This document shows, piece after piece, positions 1-5,982 of a stretch of DNA of 6,245 bases. The stretch lies in contig JAQICK010000047.1 in assembly GCA_027858595.1 (NCBI GenBank), forward strand, positions 1-6,245. Direction: 5' to 3'. Position 1 is the stretch's first letter, and every line of letters starts with the position of its first letter. The notes beneath the pieces are model-generated. The model was given only the letters and a program-made list of their open reading frames with translations. It was not told the DNA's origin and did not search any database. The stretch is from Melioribacteraceae bacterium. GTDB taxonomy: Bacteria > Bacteroidota > Ignavibacteria > Ignavibacteriales > Melioribacteraceae. The position numbers and the translations under genes are program-made.

Positions 1-33
1 CCTTTCGTTCCCCCAACTTCTCTTAAATTACTG

Positions 34-59
34 TTATCTCACTTCGCAAAGTGAGATAA
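34..59. repeat. Perfect 11-bp inverted repeat (hairpin)
   Basis: The arms TTATCTCACTT (34-44) and AAGTGAGATAA (49-59) are exact reverse complements around a 4-base loop, CGCA. The right arm is followed by a short A-run, not a T-run, and on the other strand the T-run precedes the hairpin. It is therefore not a standard intrinsic terminator in either direction. It sits about 30 bases outside the point where maeB homology is lost, so it may belong to foreign or rearranged DNA, for example the subterminal hairpin of an IS200/IS605-like element. The window holds too little left flank to decide. The hairpin itself is certain; its role is unknown. Confidence 0.6.
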
Positions 60-90
60 AAAACATTAACAACCTTGTGAAACTTTACAG

Positions 91-792
91 GTAACAAAAG
101 AAATAGCTGAAAAATTAATGCACCGTCGTCCAAACTACTTTGGCTCAATGATGGTTGAAACTGGTGAGGCAGATGCTTTAATAAGTGGTGTTTCTGCTTT
201 TTATCCAGAAACAATTAAACCAGCTTTAGAATGTATTGGAGTAAAAGAAGGGATTAACAAAGTTGCAGGAATGCACGTATTAATTAATAATGGGAAAGTT
301 TATTTCTTGGCAGATACTTCTGTAAATATTAATCCTAATGCCGAAGAGATTGCAGAAATAGCTATTCTTGCTGCAGATACTGTAAAAGAGTTTGATATAA
401 CACCATCTGTAGCAATGGTGTCATTTAGTGATTTTGGAAGCGTGAAGCACGAAGAATCTAATAAAATGAGAAAGGCTACAAGAATAGTAAATGAATTACG
501 TCCAGATATTGTGTGCGATGGTGAAATGCAAGCTGATACCGCAATAGATTTTGAATTATTATCCCAAGAATATCCGTTTAGTAATTTAAAAAGCCGTGCA
601 AACATTCTAGTTTTCCCTAATCTTTCTGCTGGTAATATTACATATAAGTTAATGGATAAATTAACATCTGCTACTGCAATTGGACCAATTATGATGGGAA
701 TGAATAAACCCGTTCATGTACTACAACGTAACGCAAGTGTTGATGATATTATAAATATGTCTGCCATTGCTGTGGTTGAAGCTGGTAAGTAG
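91..792 (+). CDS. maeB: NADP-dependent malic enzyme (MaeB type), C-terminal phosphotransacetylase-like domain; 5' end missing or broken
   Basis: MaeB proteins are about 750 residues: a malic-enzyme half that converts malate to pyruvate and CO2 with NADP, then a PTA-like half thought to be regulatory. Only about 230 residues of the PTA half are here. Recognisable blocks are VTKEIAEKLMHRR, NYFGSMMVETGEADALISG, SFSDFGSVKHEE, DGEMQADTA, ANILVFPNLSAGNITYKL and IGPIMMGMNKPVHVLQ. The NYFG, KPVHVLQ and IINMSAIAVV wording fits MaeB better than stand-alone phosphate acetyltransferase (Pta), though Pta remains possible. Family-like sequence begins at codon GTA 91. The first ATG, at 118, lies inside a conserved helix and is not a credible native start. 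Upstream in frame are stops at 52-54 and 67-69, and the expected RQRKG-like residues before VT are absent. The copy is either a 5'-disrupted pseudogene or an assembly junction. A strong terminator follows the stop codon. Confidence 0.85.
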   Translation, partial: VTKEIAEKLMHRRPNYFGSMMVETGEADALISGVSAFYPETIKPALECIGVKEGINKVAGMHVLINNGKVYFLADTSVNINPNAEEIAEIAILAADTVKEFDITPSVAMVSFSDFGSVKHEESNKMRKATRIVNELRPDIVCDGEMQADTAIDFELLSQEYPFSNLKSRANILVFPNLSAGNITYKLMDKLTSATAIGPIMMGMNKPVHVLQRNASVDDIINMSAIAVVEAGK

Positions 793-812
793 AGATAATT
801 TTTTTTCTACTT

Positions 813-851
813 GAAACCCAATCCCAATCATCGGGTTTGGGTTTCTTTTTT
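813..851 (+). terminator. Rho-independent terminator after maeB
   Basis: GAAACCCAA (813-821) pairs with TTGGGTTTC (837-845). After one T-T mismatch, CCC (823-825) pairs with GGG (833-835), closing a 7-base loop (826-832). Six T residues (846-851) follow directly. It begins 20 bases past the maeB stop and should separate maeB transcription from the era unit. The sequence before the hairpin is T-rich, so it is not arranged to stop transcription from the opposite side. Confidence 0.9.
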
Positions 852-890
852 ATATCTTCATGTCATCTATCCATTCTAACCTCAAATCAC

Positions 891-898
891 TATCTTTG
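891..898 (+). promoter_or_regulatory. Candidate Bacteroidota-type -7 promoter element for era
   Basis: TATCTTTG matches the TAnnTTTG -7 consensus described for the Bacteroidota primary sigma factor. It lies 21 bases upstream of the ATG at 920 and just after the maeB terminator, which is where a new promoter would be expected. I see no clear TTG-type -33 element at the usual spacing, so this rests on one motif plus position. If it is real, transcription starts near 900-906, downstream of the ATG at 860. Confidence 0.5.
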
Positions 899-919
899 CA
901 AAAACAAAAAAGAAGAACG

Positions 920-1825
920 ATGAATACAAAATCTGGTTACGTGGCAATAATTGGTAAGCCCAATGTGGGTAAGTCAACATTGATGAATAGCATACTTGGT
1001 GAGCGATTATCTATTGTAACAAACAAGCCGCAAACTACAAGAAAGAGAGTTCTTGGGATTCTATCTGATGAGAAATATCAAATCATTTTTCTTGATACTC
1101 CAGGAATATTAAATCCCAATTATTTGCTACAGAAAAAATTTATTACTTTTGTTCAAAACTCAGTTCGTGATGCGGATGTTATTGTGGTTTTAGTTGATGT
1201 TATAGAAGACCCGAATGGGAATAAAACTCTTGGCGATAAAATAGTTAACCAAATTTTGGATAAACACAAAAAACCAAAAATATTAGTTCTAAATAAAATT
1301 GACAAATCAAATGAAGCTATGGTTAATAAATTGGTTGCAAAATTTGAGGGATTAAATATTTTTGAAAAGATAGTTCCTATTTCTGCTTTACTAAGTTTTA
1401 GCATTCCGTCTGTTGTTGATGCCATAGTTGAGAATCTTCCAACGGGACCAAAGTATTTTCCTGATGATCAAGTAACCGATGAACACGAACGGTTTTTTGT
1501 ATCCGAAATTATTCGTGAAAAAATATTTGAGATTTATAAAGAAGAAATTCCATTTAGCACAGAAGTTCTAATAGAAGAATTTAACGAACGAGAAGGAAGA
1601 AAAGATTTTATTTCGGCATCCATTGTTGTTGAGCGTGAATCACAAAAGCCAATAATAATAGGGAAACGAGGCGAAGCAATAAAAAGAGTTGGGAAATATG
1701 CTCGAGAAGCAATTGAAGTACTGCTTGACCGTCCAGTTTATTTAGATTTGCGAGTTAAAGTGCGTCCTAAGTGGAGAAGCGACGAAAGGCTATTAAATTC
1801 ATTTGGTTACAACGATAATGAATAG
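920..1825 (+). CDS. era: GTPase Era
   Basis: Era is an essential GTPase that binds the 3' end of 16S rRNA and assists 30S subunit maturation in the cytoplasm. The 301-residue product has the usual family length. The GTPase domain carries G1 GKPNVGKST (12-20), G2 KPQTTR (36-41), G3 DTPG (59-62), G4 NKID (125-128) and G5 SAL (155-157). The linker LPTGPKYFPDDQVTDEHERFF (from about 173) is characteristic of Era. A C-terminal KH RNA-binding domain follows with its GKRG loop at 248-251, and the ending VKVRPKWRSDERLL is typical. I chose ATG 920 over the in-frame ATG 860: it puts the G1 loop at the usual distance from the N-terminus, and 860 lies upstream of the likely transcription start. The ribosome binding site is weak (AAAGAAGAA). 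The 3' end overlaps the next gene by 8 bases. Confidence 0.97.
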   Translation: MNTKSGYVAIIGKPNVGKSTLMNSILGERLSIVTNKPQTTRKRVLGILSDEKYQIIFLDTPGILNPNYLLQKKFITFVQNSVRDADVIVVLVDVIEDPNGNKTLGDKIVNQILDKHKKPKILVLNKIDKSNEAMVNKLVAKFEGLNIFEKIVPISALLSFSIPSVVDAIVENLPTGPKYFPDDQVTDEHERFFVSEIIREKIFEIYKEEIPFSTEVLIEEFNEREGRKDFISASIVVERESQKPIIIGKRGEAIKRVGKYAREAIEVLLDRPVYLDLRVKVRPKWRSDERLLNSFGYNDNE

Positions 1826-2744
1826 TTCCTTCTACAGCAAATACAAAGGCGAAGTAAATTTATTAATAGTAACATTACTTTGGAGTGCAACATTTGTAAT
1901 TATTAAAGGAGCATTAACAGATATTTCATCCATGCTTTTTATTGGGCTTCGGTTTTTAATAGCTGGTTTAATACTGCTTCCCATTGTGATAAGTAAAAAA
2001 CTTGATTGGAAAAATGTCAATATTTATCCGTCAATATTTTTAGGAGTCATTCTTTTTATAGGATTTAGCCTACAAACAGTTGGGCTTAAATATACATCCG
2101 CTACTAAATCAGCGTTCCTAACTGGTTCGGCAGTAGCATTTATTCCTTTTTTGCAATTATTTATTGAAAAGAAGAAACCTAAAACTGGCTCTGTTATTGG
2201 CGTTGCTGTAGTTTTAATTGGAATATTATTCTTATCTGGCGGAAACTCTATTATTACTTTGCTAAATGATATTATAACCAATTTTAACTTCGGCGATTTC
2301 TTAACTTTATTGTGTGCACTCTTTTTTGCAATGTATGTTGTATATCTAGATATGATTTCTAGCAAATATGTTTTTTGGATGCTGCTAATTGTTCAAATTG
2401 GAGTTTCTGCATTCCTAGCATTTGCAATGGCTGTTGTTTTCGATTTAATAAACTATGAAGCATTGCGAATTAATTTAACATCACAATTGAGTTTTGGAAT
2501 TATTTATACATCAATTTTTGCTACACTTATTACAACAACGCTTCAGACTAAATTTCAAAAATTGGTAACTCCAACAAAAGCTGGAATTGTATATTCATTT
2601 GAACCAATATTTGCTGCTGCTATTGCTTTTATATTTTTAAGTGAAAGAATTACTTCGTTTGGATTACTAGGAGCTACACTTATTTTTGTTGGACTTATAA
2701 TTTCTGAAAGTTATGAAGGAATTGTTTCTAATCTGCGAAAATAG
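1818..2744 (+). CDS. EamA/DMT-superfamily membrane transporter
   Basis: The 308-residue product is very hydrophobic, with about ten predicted membrane helices in two EamA repeats. The first repeat begins VNLLIVTLLWSATFVIIKG and includes the conserved region around FIGLRFLIAGLILLP. The second ends in the hallmark FEPIFAAAIAFIFLSERIT followed by a glycine-rich last helix. Length and wording fit drug/metabolite transporters of the inner membrane (RhaT/YdcZ-like EamA proteins), which export or exchange metabolites, amino acids or drugs. The substrate cannot be read from sequence. ATG 1818 is preferred over TTG 1803. It lies within the last codons of era, giving an 8-base overlap that suggests translational coupling. 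The gene ends with a short charged tail (SNLRK). No functional link to Era is evident beyond co-transcription. Confidence 0.9.
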   Translation: MNSSFYSKYKGEVNLLIVTLLWSATFVIIKGALTDISSMLFIGLRFLIAGLILLPIVISKKLDWKNVNIYPSIFLGVILFIGFSLQTVGLKYTSATKSAFLTGSAVAFIPFLQLFIEKKKPKTGSVIGVAVVLIGILFLSGGNSIITLLNDIITNFNFGDFLTLLCALFFAMYVVYLDMISSKYVFWMLLIVQIGVSAFLAFAMAVVFDLINYEALRINLTSQLSFGIIYTSIFATLITTTLQTKFQKLVTPTKAGIVYSFEPIFAAAIAFIFLSERITSFGLLGATLIFVGLIISESYEGIVSNLRK

Positions 2745-2811
2745 TTTAATCTGGGTGATATTTTTCATATTAATAACTAACTTTAAATACATCAAAATTA
2801 ATAATTAAATA

Positions 2812-3096
2812 ATGGCAAGTAACTTAGTAAAAGCTGAAATTGCGGTTTCAGGATTAGTTCAAGGTGTTGGGTTTAGGTATTTTGTTTATTCAAAAGCTCA
2901 AAATATTGGATTGTACGGCTACACAAAAAATCTATTTACAGGTGAAGTTGTAACTGTAGTAGAGGGCGAAAGATATTTAGTAGAAGAATTAATTGATTAT
3001 ATAAAAATTGGGCCAAGTCGATCTCATGTAAAATCACATTCAGTCAATTGGTTTGAGTTTAGAAATGAATTTACTGTATTTGAAATAATAAATTGA
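2812..3096 (+). CDS. acyP: Acylphosphatase
   Basis: This small cytoplasmic enzyme (94 residues, normal for the family) hydrolyses acyl phosphates such as acetyl phosphate or carbamoyl phosphate to the carboxylate and phosphate. The signature VSGLVQGVGFRYFV (12-25) includes the phosphate-binding loop and catalytic Arg22. The second active-site segment, GYTKNLFTGEV, supplies the catalytic Asn40. The family norm here is VRN or VKN, so the Thr is a mild variation. The start ATG has no visible Shine-Dalgarno sequence and sits in an A/T-only leader, which is common in this group of bacteria. A 67-base gap follows the transporter gene. TAACTTTA at 2778-2785 is a 7-of-8 match to the TAnnTTTG promoter element, but without a -33 partner it is only suggestive. 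The physiological role of bacterial acylphosphatases is poorly defined. Confidence 0.95.
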   Translation: MASNLVKAEIAVSGLVQGVGFRYFVYSKAQNIGLYGYTKNLFTGEVVTVVEGERYLVEELIDYIKIGPSRSHVKSHSVNWFEFRNEFTVFEIIN

Positions 3097-3109
3097 ACAA
3101 TAAAATAAT

Positions 3110-3185
3110 CGTCATTGCAAGATTTTTTTTGAAGCAATCTTCCATTGATTACTTCATCATTCCAAAAAGGATTTCTTATAGTGAC
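3110..3185. repeat. Decayed palindromic interspersed repeat (GTCATTGC...GAAGCAATC type)
   Basis: CGTCATTGCAAG (3110-3121) and GAAGCAATCT (3131-3140) match, with decay, the two conserved ends of a short repeat seen between genes in many bacteria (GTCATTGCGAG...GAAGCAATC). The second half looks like the inverted partner. TGATTACTTCATCATTCC (3146-3163) resembles AGATTGCTTCGTCGTTCC, the reverse-complement arm, and GTGAC at 3181-3185 is in the position of the closing ATGAC. The 3131-3140 and 3146-3155 arms pair at 8 of 10 positions around a 5-base loop. It fills most of the acyP-ispF spacer. The family assignment is from memory of the repeat; the pairing is seen directly. Confidence 0.55.
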
Positions 3186-3199
3186 TTTAAAGTAAAAAC

Positions 3200-3685
3200 A
3201 TGAATTTAGAAAACAGAATTGGATTTGGATACGATGTTCATCAATTTGTAGATGACCGTAAACTTATGCTAGGTGGAATTGAAATCCCGTTTGAACGAGG
3301 ATTAAAAGGGCATTCAGATGCTGACGCATTATTGCACTCAATTTGTGATGCAATGCTTGGTGCATTAGCACTTGGCGATATAGGCAAGCACTTTCCTGAT
3401 ACTGACCCAACGTATAAAGACATTGATAGTAAAATATTATTATCGGAAGTGAACAAACTTGTAGAAGCAGAGGGCTACAAACTCGGCAATCTGGATTCTA
3501 CAATTGTTTTGCAACGTCCGAAACTTAGACCCTATATTGATGAGATGAGAAAAGAGATTGCAACAATTCTCTATTGTAATATTGAGCAAATTTCTGTTAA
3601 AGCAACAACCTCCGAATGGATGGGATTTGTGGGTGAAGAAAAAGGCATTAAAGTTATTTCAACAGTAATGATGGTAAAAAAATAG
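3200..3685 (+). CDS. ispF: 2-C-methyl-D-erythritol 2,4-cyclodiphosphate synthase
   Basis: IspF catalyses the fifth step of the non-mevalonate (MEP) isoprenoid pathway. It cyclises CDP-methylerythritol 2-phosphate to MEcPP with release of CMP, acting as a cytoplasmic homotrimer. The 161-residue length is typical. GFGYDVHQF gives zinc ligands Asp12 and His14, and the third ligand is His46 in LLHSICDA. HSDAD (38-42) and FPDTD (65-69) are the conserved substrate-loop motifs, and KATTSE (134-139) followed by GFVGEEKGI is the nucleotide-binding end. Relatives often have KATTTEKLGF; the SEWMGF here is a modest variation. It is a stand-alone IspF, not an IspDF fusion. It is preceded by a spacer with the repeat relic and no obvious ribosome binding site. 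The next gene starts one base after its stop codon. Confidence 0.97.
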   Translation: MNLENRIGFGYDVHQFVDDRKLMLGGIEIPFERGLKGHSDADALLHSICDAMLGALALGDIGKHFPDTDPTYKDIDSKILLSEVNKLVEAEGYKLGNLDSTIVLQRPKLRPYIDEMRKEIATILYCNIEQISVKATTSEWMGFVGEEKGIKVISTVMMVKK

Positions 3686-3686
3686 A

Positions 3687-4292
3687 ATGTTAGAAAGCAC
3701 ACTGCTCTATATGAGTAATCTCGATCCTGTCCTGATTTACCTAATATTATTCTTCTTTGCATTTATCGAAAATATATTTCCACCATCACCCAGCGATGTT
3801 GTTGTGGTTGTTGGTGCTTCGCTAATTGCAACTACATCAATGGAGTTTATTCCAGTTTTGGTAATAGCAAGTGTTGGAAGTTCTCTTGGTTATATGTTAA
3901 TGTATTTAATGGGAAAACTTTTCGGGGAAAAAATAATTAGATCAGGTAGGCTTTCGTTCATTACTCAAGAAGGATTAAGCAACACAGATATTTGGTTTAA
4001 TAAATGGGGATATAAATTAATTCTTGCAAACAGATTTATGCCTGGAACTCGATCTGTTATAAGCTTTTTCACTGGCGTGTACGAACTTGAAGTTTTAAAG
4101 ACTTTTCTTTATTCAACTATCTCTGCATTTGCTTGGAATATATTAATCATTTATGCTGGAATGTTACTTGGCAGTAATGTTGAATTGATTGATTATTATT
4201 TATCAACATATTCTGTAGTTGGTATAGCAATTACGGTTGTTGTAGTTCTCTATTTTGTAATTAAATATTTTATCAAAAGGAAAAAGAGTTGA
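3687..4292 (+). CDS. DedA-family integral membrane protein
   Basis: The 201-residue product is an inner-membrane protein of the DedA/SNARE-associated (VTT) family. Members affect membrane homeostasis, and some have been shown to move undecaprenyl phosphate or phospholipids across the membrane. Family marks are FIENIFPPSPSD (26-37, with the acidic Glu28 and Asp37), the glycine-rich helix GSSLGYMLMYLMGKLFG (64-80), and NRFMPGTRSVISFFTG (115-130) with the conserved arginines Arg116 and Arg122. A hydrophobic helix near the C-terminus ends in a basic tail (KRKKS). ATG 3687 is one base past the ispF stop, which suggests coupling. ATG 3711 is a possible shorter start but would lose this spacing. The tail overlaps the lnt start. 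The substrate is not readable, so I give no gene symbol. Confidence 0.92.
   Translation: MLESTLLYMSNLDPVLIYLILFFFAFIENIFPPSPSDVVVVVGASLIATTSMEFIPVLVIASVGSSLGYMLMYLMGKLFGEKIIRSGRLSFITQEGLSNTDIWFNKWGYKLILANRFMPGTRSVISFFTGVYELEVLKTFLYSTISAFAWNILIIYAGMLLGSNVELIDYYLSTYSVVGIAITVVVVLYFVIKYFIKRKKS
4275..4280 (+). promoter_or_regulatory. Ribosome binding site supporting the TTG start of lnt
   Basis: AAAAGG, followed by AAAAAGAG, ends 8 bases before TTG 4289. It is one of the few purine-rich G-containing sites at a good distance from a start in this window. It decides for TTG 4289 as the lnt initiator, since there is no nearby in-frame ATG upstream of the first membrane segment. Confidence 0.5.
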
Positions 4293-5932
4293 AATTTTTT
4301 GCTAAATATAGAATTCCTAAAACCCCAGAGAAAAGAAAGGAAATAAGGAAAGAACTTTTACTCGGGTTGTTAAGTGGAGTAATGATTGGAATATCATATC
4401 CGCCAATTCCTCTACCCTACTTGGTCTTTGTTGCATTTGTGCCATACTTCTTTGTAATTCAAAAACGAGATGGACTTGCTGATATAAATAGATTTACATA
4501 TTTCACAATGTTTATTTATAATCTTATTACTCTCTATTGGGTTGGTGGTTGGCTTCCAAATTCAGATCCATTTTTGATGATTGCTGGAACAACATTATTC
4601 TTTTTTAATCCGCTTGTATTCCTCATTCCGTCAACGCTTTATTATTTGACTAAAAAGTATGTCAATAAAAACTTGGCTCTTTATCTTTTCCCTTTATTTT
4701 GGATTACGTTTGAGTTTACGTATAGTTTAACTGATTTCAATTTCCCTTGGCTTACTCTTGGTAATTCGCTTTCGTATTTTACAAACTACATTCAAATAGC
4801 TGATATTGTTGGGGTTTACGGACTTTCGGTTTTAATCCTTTTTGCAAACATATTTGTCTATCAATTTAAAAGAGATTTATCTCTTAGGAAAACAAACAAA
4901 AGGGCTTTGGCAATATTTACTCTAATTATTATAATTCCAATTATTTATGGTAATTACAGAATTATCAGTTTCTCTTCTCAAGATGGGAGTGTAAAAGTTG
5001 GTTTAATCCAACCAAACATTGACCCAAATGAAAAATGGAGCGATGGAAATCTAAATCAAAAAATAAATTCATACTTTGAGTTAAGTCAAAAAGCTATTGA
5101 GGAAGGTGCAAAGATTATTATTTGGCCAGAAACTGCTTTGCCTGTTTATCTCCTAGCTGGAACTTATCCGAATGAAGTTAACAGGATTCATAAATTTGTG
5201 GATTCAAATAATGTTTCCATTCTTACAGGAATGCCAGACGCTACATATTATTACAATACTAAAAAAGCTCCAGAAGATGCAAAGCCTATACGCGATGGGA
5301 AAGTAATGTACACATCCTACAATTCAATTTTGCTTTTTAATCCCAGTAGTAAAGACGTTCAAAAATATGGCAAAATGAAACTGGTTCCATTTGGGGAGAA
5401 AGTTCCACTTGTTGAATCTCTGCCTTTTCTTGGTGAATGGATAAAATGGAATGTTGGAATAGGAAGCTGGAATACTGGGCATGATACAACTGTATTTAAA
5501 ACATTGGTTGATGAAAAGGAAATTAATATTGGCGGAATTATCTGCATCGAATCTATCTATCCAATCTTTACTTCTCAATTTGTCGAGAGGGGAGCAGAGT
5601 TCATTTCTGTTGTTACAAATGATAGTTGGTACGGAGACACAAGTGGACCTTATCAACACAAAGAGATAAGTGTAATTAGAGCAGTAGAAAACAAACGCTC
5701 AGTTGTACGTGCAGCTAATGGAGGAATTAGTTGTTTAATAGACCCACTTGGAAGAACAATCTCCGAAACCTCAATGTACACAAAGGATTATCTCGTTGTT
5801 GATGTTCCATTAAATAGTGAATTAACTTTTTATACTGAGAGTCCTTGGTTAATACCAATGAGTGCGTCAGTAATTTCAATTCTAATTGTTTTATTGAGTA
5901 TTTTCAGTAAAGTAAAACAGAAATTTATTTAA
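4289..5932 (+). CDS. lnt: Apolipoprotein N-acyltransferase
   Basis: Lnt transfers an acyl chain from a phospholipid to the N-terminal cysteine of apolipoproteins, the last step of lipoprotein maturation in Gram-negative inner membranes. The 547-residue product is slightly longer than the roughly 510 usual. An N-terminal region of several membrane helices (about 22-220) contains NFPWLTLGN (151-159) and VGVYGLS (174-180), both Lnt marks. A periplasmic nitrilase-like domain (about 235-505) follows, with catalytic Glu281 (WPETALP), Lys362 (YGKMKLVPFGE) and Cys419 (GGIICIES). A final membrane helix lies at about 522-543. Part of the extra length is a segment around residues 315-335 (KKAPEDAKPIRDGK) before the catalytic lysine. 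Translation probably starts at TTG 4289, in a 4-base TTGA overlap with the dedA-family stop, indicating coupling. All three catalytic residues are intact, so it should be active. Confidence 0.96.
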   Translation: MKFFAKYRIPKTPEKRKEIRKELLLGLLSGVMIGISYPPIPLPYLVFVAFVPYFFVIQKRDGLADINRFTYFTMFIYNLITLYWVGGWLPNSDPFLMIAGTTLFFFNPLVFLIPSTLYYLTKKYVNKNLALYLFPLFWITFEFTYSLTDFNFPWLTLGNSLSYFTNYIQIADIVGVYGLSVLILFANIFVYQFKRDLSLRKTNKRALAIFTLIIIIPIIYGNYRIISFSSQDGSVKVGLIQPNIDPNEKWSDGNLNQKINSYFELSQKAIEEGAKIIIWPETALPVYLLAGTYPNEVNRIHKFVDSNNVSILTGMPDATYYYNTKKAPEDAKPIRDGKVMYTSYNSILLFNPSSKDVQKYGKMKLVPFGEKVPLVESLPFLGEWIKWNVGIGSWNTGHDTTVFKTLVDEKEINIGGIICIESIYPIFTSQFVERGAEFISVVTNDSWYGDTSGPYQHKEISVIRAVENKRSVVRAANGGISCLIDPLGRTISETSMYTKDYLVVDVPLNSELTFYTESPWLIPMSASVISILIVLLSIFSKVKQKFI

Positions 5933-5982
5933 TTTTCCATTCACTACTATATACAAGTACTTTATTATTTTAGCTAGAAATT

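Noticed and set aside
34..66. Hairpin at 34-59 as an intrinsic terminator
   Set aside because: It is followed by an A-run on the + strand, and on the - strand the T-run precedes the stem. Neither direction has the required order of stem then T-run.
300..605. Long antisense open frames over maeB, and similar ones over era (1153-1425), the transporter (2024-2365) and lnt (5324-5659)
   Set aside because: They mirror well-supported genes on the + strand, have no recognisable domains and no separate start signals. They are expected by chance opposite AT-rich genes.
798..808. T-run just after the maeB stop as a terminator tail
   Set aside because: No stable hairpin precedes it. The real stem-loop with its own T-run lies immediately downstream at 813-851.
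860..919. In-frame ATG at 860 as the era start (20-residue extension)
   Set aside because: The extension (SSIHSNLKSLSLQKQKRRT) is unlike Era N-termini, overlaps the terminator/promoter region, and lies upstream of the likely transcription start. ATG 920 fits better.
1803..1817. TTG at 1803 as start of the EamA transporter
   Set aside because: It adds only five residues and a rare initiator. ATG 1818 gives a normal short overlap with era.
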